Below the pieces are notes generated by a model that saw nothing but the letters and a program-made list of their open reading frames with translations, was not told the origin of the DNA and made no database searches. This document shows, one piece after another, positions 7,534 to 14,715 of a DNA stretch of 64,000 nt; position 1 is the first letter of the stretch, and every line of letters starts with the position of its first letter. The stretch lies in NCBI GenBank assembly GCA_947497895.1, contig CANMIL010000003.1, forward strand, positions 496,001 through 560,000. The letters run 5' to 3'. The translations under genes were made by a program, and so were the position numbers. Source of the DNA: an uncultured Tenacibaculum sp. (lineage in GTDB: Bacteria > Bacteroidota > Bacteroidia > Flavobacteriales > Flavobacteriaceae).

Positions 7534-9390
7534 ATGTGTGGTATTACAGGTTACATAGGTTATAGAGATGCTTACCCCATTGTGATCAATGGATTAAAAC
7601 GTTTAGAATATCGCGGCTACGACAGTGCTGGGATTATGATGTATGATGGTGAAAACATGCATCTTTCTAAAACAAAAGGTAAAGTAAGTGATTTAGAAAA
7701 AATCACAAACCAGGAAGAAGAACGTAAGGCAGGAAAGATTGGTATTGGTCATACAAGATGGGCTACCCATGGGGTACCTAATGACACCAACTCTCACCCT
7801 CACTTTTCGGAATCTGGTGATTTAGTTATAGTTCATAACGGTATTATAGAGAACTATGACACTATCAAGAAAGAGTTAACCTCGAGAGGTTATACCTTTA
7901 AAAGTGATACAGATACAGAAGTTTTAATTAACCTTATTGAAGAAGTTAAGAAAAACGAGGGATGTAAATTAGGTAAAGCTGTTCAATTAGCGTTGAACAA
8001 TGTAATCGGAGCTTACGCCATTGCTGTATTTGATAAAACTAAGCCGAATGAGCTCGTTGTAGCGAGATTAGGAAGCCCAATAGCTATTGGAGTAGGAAAA
8101 CAAAACAAAGAGTTTTTTGTAGCCTCTGATGCTTCTCCTTTTATTGAGTTTACCAAAGATGCTATTTATTTAGAGGATGGTGAATTAGCCATTATCAAAA
8201 AAGATAAAGGAATAAAAGTTCGTAAGATTGAAACTGACAAAGAAGTTGATGCTGATATTCAAGAATTACAATTAAATCTTGAACAAATTGAAAAGGGCGG
8301 TTTTGATCATTTTATGATTAAAGAGATCCATGAACAACCAAAAGCTATTTTAGATACTTATAGAGGAAGAATGCTTCCAAATGAGGGTATCATAAAAATG
8401 GCTGGAATCGATGATAATTTACCGAAATTCTTAAATGCGGACAGAATTATAATCGTTGCTTGTGGTACTTCATGGCATGCTGGTTTAGTTGGAGAATATT
8501 TATTCGAAGACATGGCGAGAATTCCTGTAGAAGTTGAATATGCTTCTGAGTTCAGATACAGAAATCCAGTGATAACTTCAAAAGATGTTGTTATTGCAAT
8601 TTCTCAATCAGGAGAAACAGCTGATACACTTGCCGCAATTAAATTAGCAAAATCTAAAGGGGCTTTTGTTTTTGGAGTATGTAACGTTGTAGGCTCATCT
8701 ATTGCTAGAGAAACTCATGCCGGTGCCTATACTCATGCTGGACCTGAAATTGGAGTGGCTTCAACAAAAGCTTTTACTACTCAAATTACAGTTCTCTCTT
8801 TAATAGCTTTAAAATTAGCTCAGGAAAAAGGGACTTTATCAAAAACAGCAGTAAACAACTATTTACAAACACTTCAACAAATACCAAATCAGATTGAGAA
8901 GTTGTTAGAGATTGATCCTCTTGTACAGCACATTTCAGAGGTTTATATGCATGCTACGAACTGCTTATATCTTGGTAGAGGTTTTAACTTCCCTGTTGCT
9001 TTAGAAGGAGCTCTAAAACTTAAAGAAATCTCTTATATACATGCAGAAGGATATCCTGCTGCCGAAATGAAGCACGGACCGATTGCATTAATTGATGAAA
9101 ACATGCCCGTTTTTGTGATTGCAACAAATAAAGGTCATTACGAAAAGGTAGTTAGTAATATTCAAGAGATAAAATCTAGAAGTGGAAAGATAATAGCCAT
9201 TGTTACAGAAGGTGATGTAACCGTTAAGGAAATAGCAGACCATGTTATTGAAATTCCTGAAACTGAAGAGGCTTTCACTCCATTACTTACCACAATTCCG
9301 TTACAGTTATTGTCTTATCATATTGCTGTAATGTTAGGTAAAAACGTAGATCAACCAAGAAATTTAGCTAAGTCAGTTACTGTAGAATAG
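7534..9390 (+). CDS. glmS: Glutamine--fructose-6-phosphate aminotransferase (isomerizing)
   Basis: GlmS makes glucosamine-6-phosphate from fructose-6-phosphate and glutamine, the entry step to UDP-GlcNAc, peptidoglycan and lipid A. The 618-residue chain starts MCGITGYIG, with Cys2 as the N-terminal nucleophile of the glutaminase domain (GHTRWATHG follows). Two SIS sugar-isomerase domains occupy about residues 290-430 and 460-600, and the C-terminus LAKSVTVE is canonical. It is the third gene of the operon starting at 4998 and is followed by a perfect 32-bp palindromic terminator. No ribozyme-like leader is visible; the 10-bp upstream gap excludes a glmS riboswitch. Confidence 0.98.
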   Translation: MCGITGYIGYRDAYPIVINGLKRLEYRGYDSAGIMMYDGENMHLSKTKGKVSDLEKITNQEEERKAGKIGIGHTRWATHGVPNDTNSHPHFSESGDLVIVHNGIIENYDTIKKELTSRGYTFKSDTDTEVLINLIEEVKKNEGCKLGKAVQLALNNVIGAYAIAVFDKTKPNELVVARLGSPIAIGVGKQNKEFFVASDASPFIEFTKDAIYLEDGELAIIKKDKGIKVRKIETDKEVDADIQELQLNLEQIEKGGFDHFMIKEIHEQPKAILDTYRGRMLPNEGIIKMAGIDDNLPKFLNADRIIIVACGTSWHAGLVGEYLFEDMARIPVEVEYASEFRYRNPVITSKDVVIAISQSGETADTLAAIKLAKSKGAFVFGVCNVVGSSIARETHAGAYTHAGPEIGVASTKAFTTQITVLSLIALKLAQEKGTLSKTAVNNYLQTLQQIPNQIEKLLEIDPLVQHISEVYMHATNCLYLGRGFNFPVALEGALKLKEISYIHAEGYPAAEMKHGPIALIDENMPVFVIATNKGHYEKVVSNIQEIKSRSGKIIAIVTEGDVTVKEIADHVIEIPETEEAFTPLLTTIPLQLLSYHIAVMLGKNVDQPRNLAKSVTVE

Positions 9391-9411
9391 TACTTTCTTA
9401 GAAAAGGATAT

Positions 9412-9443
9412 AAAAAAGCTAGTTATTAATAACTAGCTTTTTT
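9412..9443. terminator. Bidirectional terminator, perfect 32-bp palindrome
   Basis: A6-GCTAGTTATT and its exact complement form a hairpin with T6 on either strand. It ends glmS on the plus strand and the nuclease-family gene on the minus strand. It overlaps the last codons (KKKKASY and stop) of the minus-strand gene, whose stop codon is at 9426-9428. Confidence 0.9.
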
Positions 9444-10394
9444 CTTTTTAAGTTTTAAATAAACAGGAAAATGATCCGAAAACCCGCCTTCATACCAAGG
9501 CCCTATAAACGTTCTAAACGGACTTCCTTTTAACTTTCCCTTATATACCCGCATCCAAGGCTTTTTAAATATTTTTGCTTCTCCAAACCGTAAACTACTG
9601 CTTTTATCAAAAAAGTTCTTCGAGAGTATTATTTGATCAAATAAATGCCATTCTCCATAATATGTTAATGTACCTACATCCTTTTTGTGCAATTTCTCCA
9701 TTGGATTGAAAAATGTATCATCAACTAAATAGCTTTTTAAACTTTCAGAAGATGGATTATCATTAAAATCACCCATGATAATAAACTTAGGTTCATGTCG
9801 CTCCTCCTCCCTAATTCTATCAACGGTTTCTGACACTACCTTTGCAGCGTTAATTCGTTTATACTCGCTTTCCTTTTCACCTTCTGCTCTGGAAGGCCAG
9901 TGATTCACTATCACATAAACTAAATCACCATTTAAAACTCCTTTTACCACTAAAATATCCCTAGTATAATCAGTTGATCCATCATCATTTGTTATACCAA
10001 CATAAACAGACTCCGATGAGAGTACCGTAAATAAACTAGGATTATAAAGTAATGCTACATCAATTCCCCTTTCATCTGGTGAATCATAATGTATAAAACG
10101 ATAATTATGCCTTAATAAATTTTTATGGGTCGTTAAATCATTTAATACTCTAGGGTTTTCAACTTCAACCAATCCGATAATTGCAGGTCCATAATGTGAT
10201 TCATGTTCTCCTATCATGGACAGAACCGTTGTAATTTTTCTTAATTTCTGCCTATACTTACTCTTATTCCATTTAAGCCTTCCTCTTGGTGTAAAATCAC
10301 CATCATCCTTGTTCGGATCTTTAATTGTGTCGAATAAATTCTCGACATTATAAAAAGCAACGGTCAGTGTATTTTTCAATTTATCCTTAGCCAT
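9426..10394 (-). CDS. Endonuclease/exonuclease/phosphatase family protein
   Basis: The 322-residue protein has the motif order of the EEP (DNase I/AP endonuclease-like) fold. FYNVENLFDT gives the metal-site Asn and the catalytic neighbourhood, VEVEN the metal-binding Glu, NHWPSR the catalytic His, GDFNDNP the Asp/Asn pair and SDHFPV the terminal Asp-His. No signal peptide is visible, so it is probably cytoplasmic. Substrate (DNA, RNA, phosphoinositide-like or other phosphodiester) cannot be told from sequence. It is a single-gene unit convergent with glmS, and its 3' end lies inside the shared terminator. Confidence 0.9.
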   Translation of the reverse strand: MAKDKLKNTLTVAFYNVENLFDTIKDPNKDDGDFTPRGRLKWNKSKYRQKLRKITTVLSMIGEHESHYGPAIIGLVEVENPRVLNDLTTHKNLLRHNYRFIHYDSPDERGIDVALLYNPSLFTVLSSESVYVGITNDDGSTDYTRDILVVKGVLNGDLVYVIVNHWPSRAEGEKESEYKRINAAKVVSETVDRIREEERHEPKFIIMGDFNDNPSSESLKSYLVDDTFFNPMEKLHKKDVGTLTYYGEWHLFDQIILSKNFFDKSSSLRFGEAKIFKKPWMRVYKGKLKGSPFRTFIGPWYEGGFSDHFPVYLKLKKKKASY

Positions 10395-10718
10395 TTGAAA
10401 TTAATTTCCTAATTTAATTCACTAATAATTAACAATATATAACTTAACTCTAACATCAGAAATTACCATCTACACATTAAGCCATCTATAAAAACTATGA
10501 ATATATAAAAATTAAAGCCTTTCATTTCTATTCATTCAAAAAAGTGCTCAAATCATTTATAAACTACCAATATTAACAAGATGTAAATTATTAGAATAAT
10601 CTCGTATAACTTACTATTACACAATGTTTTAATAATACCAAGAAACACACTTAAACTACTTAAAATCAATACTTTTACATCAGTAAAACATAACAGTTAA
10701 AATCAAAAAACAAAAAAG
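10395..10718. other. 324-bp AT-rich intergenic region between divergent genes
   Basis: No reading frame or RNA structure was recognised. The right end holds a TACTTTTA sequence at about 10669-10676, resembling a -7 box for the gene at 10719. The rest is low-complexity AT-rich DNA. Confidence 0.5.
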
Positions 10719-11039
10719 ATGAGAAAGCTAGTTTTATTCGTATTATTTGCAACGATTAACATTTCTTTATTTGCAACTAATGAAAATCCAACCAAACAGG
10801 AAATCAGAACCTCAATTGTAAAATTGTTAGGTAAAACAGACTTTAAAATTGAAAAAGAACTAGCCACTACGGTTGAGTTCATTATCAATAAAAAAGGAGA
10901 GTTAGTGATTTTGGATATTACTTGTCCAAATCCTTCAGTATGCGACTTCATAAAAAATAAACTTAATTATAAGAAAGTACATAGTAATATTTCTGATGTA
11001 CAATTCTTTAAAATGCCTTTAAGAATACTTAAAAGCTAA
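10719..11039 (+). CDS. Small secreted protein of unknown function
   Basis: The 106-residue product starts with a clear signal peptide (MRKLVLFVLFATINISLFA, likely cut after about residue 19). The mature part of about 85 residues alternates predicted strand and helix. The segment with EFIINKKGELVILDI followed by CPNPSVCDFIKNKL loosely recalls the C-terminal domain of TonB-like proteins (FxINKxGxV), but the match is too weak to name. Two cysteines (CPNPSVC) could form a disulfide in the periplasm. It is a single-gene unit with its own terminator at 11061-11090. Confidence 0.75.
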   Translation: MRKLVLFVLFATINISLFATNENPTKQEIRTSIVKLLGKTDFKIEKELATTVEFIINKKGELVILDITCPNPSVCDFIKNKLNYKKVHSNISDVQFFKMPLRILKS

Positions 11040-11060
11040 ACTTTAGTTGTGTGTAATTAG

Positions 11061-11090
11061 AAGCCTTGCCTAAAAAGCAAGGCTTTTTTT
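11061..11090 (+). terminator. Intrinsic terminator
   Basis: The 9-bp stem AAGCCTTGC/GCAAGGCTT has a 7-nt loop and is followed by a T-run. It ends the small secreted protein gene. Confidence 0.9.
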
Positions 11091-11220
11091 ATATCAATCA
11101 CAACACCCTTAACCTTCTCAAGCTCTACCTTTTACTGTAACTAATAACTATACACTAAATAATCATACTCGAAAAGTACTACAACAGTCACTTAGACATC
11201 TCTGAACCGGAAGAAATTCG

Positions 11221-11228
11221 TACTTTTG
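11221..11228 (+). promoter_or_regulatory. Bacteroidota -7 box (TACTTTTG) for hflX
   Basis: This is an exact TAnnTTTG box whose last base is 7 nt before the hflX ATG at 11236, so the transcript should have a leader of only a few bases. Confidence 0.65.
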
Positions 11229-11235
11229 CCCGCGT

Positions 11236-12432
11236 ATGATAGAAACCAGAGAATCCATATCAGAACGAGTAGTACTAATTGGTATTATCACTCAACATCA
11301 AGATGAAAAACAGTCGGAAGAATATTTAGATGAGTTAGAATTCCTTACACTTACTGCCGGAGGAAAAACATCTAAACGATTTGTTCAAAAACTTGATAAA
11401 CCAAACCCTAAAACTTTCCTAGGCTCTGGAAAATTAGACGATGTTAAAGCTTATATTGATTCTCATGATATTGGTACTGCTATCTTCGATGACGAACTTT
11501 CACCTGCGCAACTAAGAAATATAGAACGTATTTTAGACTGCAAAATATTAGATAGGACAAATTTAATTCTCGATATTTTTGCCAATCGCGCCCAAACTAG
11601 TTCCGCCAAAGCTCAAGTTGAACTTGCCCAATATCAATATTTGCTCCCACGCTTAACACGAATGTGGACACACTTAGACAAGCAAAAAGGTGGTATTGGT
11701 ATGCGTGGTCCTGGAGAAACAGAAATTGAGACGGATCGTCGTATCATTAGAGATAAAATCACTTTGCTAAAGAAAAAACTAGCAACAATTGACAAGCAAA
11801 TGTCTGTTCAGAGAAAGAACAGAGGTAAAATGGTTCGTGTTGCATTGGTTGGATATACCAACGTTGGCAAATCTACTTTAATGAATGTTGTTAGTAAGAG
11901 TGAAGTTTTTGCCGAAAACAAACTGTTCGCAACTTTAGACACAACCGTTAGAAAAGTAGTTATTAAAAATATCCCGTTTTTAATGACCGATACCGTTGGT
12001 TTTATCCGAAAACTTCCTACACAACTAGTAGAATCATTTAAATCTACCTTAGACGAGGTTAGAGAAGCTGATTTACTTTTGCATGTAGTAGATATATCAC
12101 ACCCTAATTTTGAAGATCACATTTCTTCTGTAAACAATATACTTGATGAAATAGATAGTGCTGACAAACCTACGGTGATGATTTTTAATAAAATTGACGC
12201 TTATACTCATAAAACCATAGAAGAAGACGATTTAGTTACAGAGAAAACCAAAGAACACTACTCGCTAGATGACTGGAAGAAAACATGGATGAATGACATT
12301 GAGAAACAAAGTATTTTTATTTCAGCATTAAACAAAAGTAATCTAGAAGAGTTTAGAGAAAAGGTGTATGATGAAGTTAAAAAAATACACGTGCAACGCT
12401 TCCCTTATAACGATTTCTTATACTATGAATAA
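11236..12432 (+). CDS. hflX: GTPase HflX
   Basis: HflX is a ribosome-associated GTPase that splits stalled or heat-damaged 70S ribosomes. The 398-residue protein carries the HflX N-terminal domain with the family block GMRGPGETEIETDRR near residue 155. A TRAFAC GTPase domain follows: G1 GYTNVGKST at about 205, G3 DTVGF at about 252 and G4 NKID at about 318. Length and domain order are normal. It stands alone behind a TACTTTTG promoter box with a very short leader, and 363 bp separate it from the next plus-strand gene. Confidence 0.97.
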   Translation: MIETRESISERVVLIGIITQHQDEKQSEEYLDELEFLTLTAGGKTSKRFVQKLDKPNPKTFLGSGKLDDVKAYIDSHDIGTAIFDDELSPAQLRNIERILDCKILDRTNLILDIFANRAQTSSAKAQVELAQYQYLLPRLTRMWTHLDKQKGGIGMRGPGETEIETDRRIIRDKITLLKKKLATIDKQMSVQRKNRGKMVRVALVGYTNVGKSTLMNVVSKSEVFAENKLFATLDTTVRKVVIKNIPFLMTDTVGFIRKLPTQLVESFKSTLDEVREADLLLHVVDISHPNFEDHISSVNNILDEIDSADKPTVMIFNKIDAYTHKTIEEDDLVTEKTKEHYSLDDWKKTWMNDIEKQSIFISALNKSNLEEFREKVYDEVKKIHVQRFPYNDFLYYE

Positions 12433-12795
12433 CAATATTTTACCTTTATTTTAAGGTTAGCTAACTAAATTGCAACAGAGAAAATTGCTTATTTGCTTTT
12501 TTTTTACTAACTTTAAATTCCAGTAGTAGTAAAATACTACCCCCTAATTATTAACACTTTAATTCCCCCTAAAGATGAAAAAACCGTACATTACACTACA
12601 AATTAGAATCCCCAGTTCTAATATTCTTGCAGAAAATAGCTATCGTGCTTCAAACAATACTATTGTTTAATTATTAATTTTCCTGCGTAATAGTTAACAT
12701 AACACCGACTACATTTTTAAGTGTTTTTTATTAGAGTTGCCTAATTCTCTAATGACTTCACGGCTCTATTACTTAGGAAGCAAACGATAAGCATC
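12433..12795. other. 363-bp intergenic region with a palindrome, C-tracts and a 31-codon ORF
   Basis: A short inverted repeat (GTAGTA-AAA-TACTAC, 12526-12540) precedes two C-tracts (around 12540 and 12565). An ATG follows 10 bp later at 12575 and opens a 31-codon frame ending at 12670 (MKKPYITLQI... to NNTIV). The spacing of C-tract to ATG resembles that before several real genes here. The peptide has no recognised similarity and may be a leader peptide or chance. A box resembling TAnnTTTG (TAACTTTA) lies near 12508. Confidence 0.35.
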
Positions 12796-13512
12796 ATGAG
12801 AAAGTTAGCTATATTCTTGCAATTTGTACTAATGGTTCAGATCGCAGTTTCTCAAGAAGTTTGCGAAACGAAAGAAACCATTGAAAACGAAAATGATATC
12901 TCTAGTATTGCCAAGTGCTCTGTTACTGGTAAACTAAATGATAATGGATCTAACACGAAATCTAAGGTAACCGTTGTTTCTTCTAGAAGCCGTCAAAAAA
13001 GACGTTCTACTGAATCAAAACAACCTTACAATAATCATGTTAGTAAGAAGACTAAAATAAACGATAGTATACAACAACTTAGACTTGATCATATACGTGA
13101 AAACATCACGGCAATTAATACCGCTTTGGAAGAAAAGTTAGTAAATGAGCAAGTATCATTCAATGATGTTGAATACATTCCAGAATTCAGAAATTGTTCC
13201 GAAGATTTAGATATTTTTGAGTGTTTCAACTACGAAATGCAAAAGCATTTAATAGATAACATTATTTATCCTGAAAAAGCACTAAAGAAAAGAATTCAAG
13301 GTGATATTTGGGTTAGTTTTGTTATAACCAAATCAGGAGAGGTAAAGAATATTATCGCAACGGGTCCAGAGAACAGTGAAATGCTGAAAAAAGAAGCTAT
13401 CAGAGTTATTTCTATTCTTCCTTCATTTATTCCTGGGAAACAGAGCAACCAAAATGTAAACGTTAGTTATACATTTCCTATAAGTTTTAATTTAGATAAT
13501 ATATACGAATAA
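12796..13512 (+). CDS. TonB-family protein with signal peptide (TonB C-terminal domain)
   Basis: The 238-residue protein has an N-terminal hydrophobic signal (MRKLAIFLQFVLMVQIAVSQ) that looks cleavable. A variable, basic Ser/Arg-rich linker (residues 45-95) follows, then a C-terminal TonB domain: YPEKALKKRIQGDIWVSFVITKSG and later LPSFIPGKQ, residues about 155-235. A Cys pair before it (NCSEDLDIFECFN) is common in Bacteroidota TonB proteins. Unlike classical TonB, no Pro-rich spacer or clear uncleaved anchor is seen. It is the first of two similar proteins (next at 13889) directly upstream of a TonB-dependent receptor, suggesting a dedicated accessory role; whether it transduces energy with ExbBD is unproven. 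Confidence 0.8.
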   Translation: MRKLAIFLQFVLMVQIAVSQEVCETKETIENENDISSIAKCSVTGKLNDNGSNTKSKVTVVSSRSRQKRRSTESKQPYNNHVSKKTKINDSIQQLRLDHIRENITAINTALEEKLVNEQVSFNDVEYIPEFRNCSEDLDIFECFNYEMQKHLIDNIIYPEKALKKRIQGDIWVSFVITKSGEVKNIIATGPENSEMLKKEAIRVISILPSFIPGKQSNQNVNVSYTFPISFNLDNIYE

Positions 13513-13888
13513 GATATTCGTTCAAATAAAAAGAAAAAGTTAACTTCATTTGACGTTTTTACCGTTTTCAACACTACGAAAATGACATAAAAACATCGAT
13601 TATTTTACTTGTATTGCAAAAAACACAAAAAAAATACAAGATTTTTTTTCACATTCACAACCTACTACATTTTTCGTTCAAGCCCACTATTAATCAAGGC
13701 TTAGCGAAAAAATCTCGTTTTTTATTCTGTGATATTTACACTTCAATCCCTCACAAAAAGCCTCTATATCAGAACAAAAACATTCTAGTCTGATTTTTAT
13801 TCTATTTTTTTTTATACTTTTGCGCCGAGAAAAACTTACTAACCCACTATAATACAGTTGAATAATAATTTTTCTTAACCCCTTATAT
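13513..13888. other. 376-bp AT-rich intergenic region with promoter for the second TonB-like gene
   Basis: There is no reading frame of note. A TATACTTTTG sequence at 13813-13822 matches the -7 box and is followed by a leader of roughly 60 nt. The leader ends in a CCCC tract 9 nt before the ATG at 13889. Long A- and T-runs fill the rest. Confidence 0.5.
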
Positions 13889-14677
13889 ATGAAAAGAATA
13901 ATTGTATTGTTAGTATTATTAATACTATCATTTAATGCTTCCGCACAGGAAGTTTGTGAGACCCCTAATGAAGATGCTGCTGATTTAAACAGTATTACGA
14001 AATGTTCTATTAAACCTTCGAAAAATCCGAAGAATAAAAGATCACGTCAAATCACCGTAAAGGTATCCGCTAGCAAGCGTTTCCTTAAGAAAAGAGAAAT
14101 CACAAAAAAACAAAAATCTTCGGGCCTTGGTAATTTAAGTACCGCTGGAGTTTCTAGCTTAAACACAAGTAAAGGAATAGAAAACAACCAAATAGCAACT
14201 TCGTCATTAGCTAACGAAGAAACCACTGCTATAAGTTCAAGTGAATCTAAGTCTAATAACTTAAAAAACAATCTAGAATCATTAACTGAAAAGTTATCTA
14301 GAGAAGAGGTTAAAAAAGCAGAACGTTTTAGTACTGTTGAAGAACTACCTTCTTTTGATGCTTGTAATGGTTCAAGTGACGATGAGCGTTTAGACTGTTT
14401 CAATTTAGAGATGATAAAACATATTCAAAAGCATTTCCGTTATCCAAGTGAGGCTGTACGCGGCCAAATTGAAGGAGAGGTTTGGGTTCGTTTTATTATT
14501 GATAAAAACGGTTATGTAAAAAATATCAAAACTTTAGGACCTAAAGGAGGAGACCTTCTCAATGAGGAAGCAAAAAGAGTAGTTACAAAACTACCACGTT
14601 TTGCCCCTGCACAGAAAAATGGAAGATCTGTATCTGTTAAATATGGTTTCCCTATTAACTTCTCTTTAGAAGAATAA
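13889..14677 (+). CDS. TonB-family protein with signal peptide, paralogue of the upstream gene
   Basis: The 262-residue product repeats the layout of its neighbour. A signal peptide (MKRIIVLLVLLILSFNASAQ) is followed by a shared short motif (QEVCET...SITKCS), a basic then Ser-rich linker (residues 45-130), and a Cys pair (ACNGSSDDERLDCFN). The TonB C-terminal domain begins at HFRYPSEAVRGQIEGEVWVRFIIDKNG and extends to the end. The gene lies 38 bp before a TonB-dependent receptor and is likely co-transcribed with it. A dedicated partner for that receptor is a reasonable inference. The likely cleavable signal and four conserved cysteines suggest a periplasmic protein rather than a membrane-anchored TonB. 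Confidence 0.82.
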   Translation: MKRIIVLLVLLILSFNASAQEVCETPNEDAADLNSITKCSIKPSKNPKNKRSRQITVKVSASKRFLKKREITKKQKSSGLGNLSTAGVSSLNTSKGIENNQIATSSLANEETTAISSSESKSNNLKNNLESLTEKLSREEVKKAERFSTVEELPSFDACNGSSDDERLDCFNLEMIKHIQKHFRYPSEAVRGQIEGEVWVRFIIDKNGYVKNIKTLGPKGGDLLNEEAKRVVTKLPRFAPAQKNGRSVSVKYGFPINFSLEE

Positions 14678-14715
14678 ATCAATTATTACGCATACACATT
14701 TAAAAACCCCAGAAA

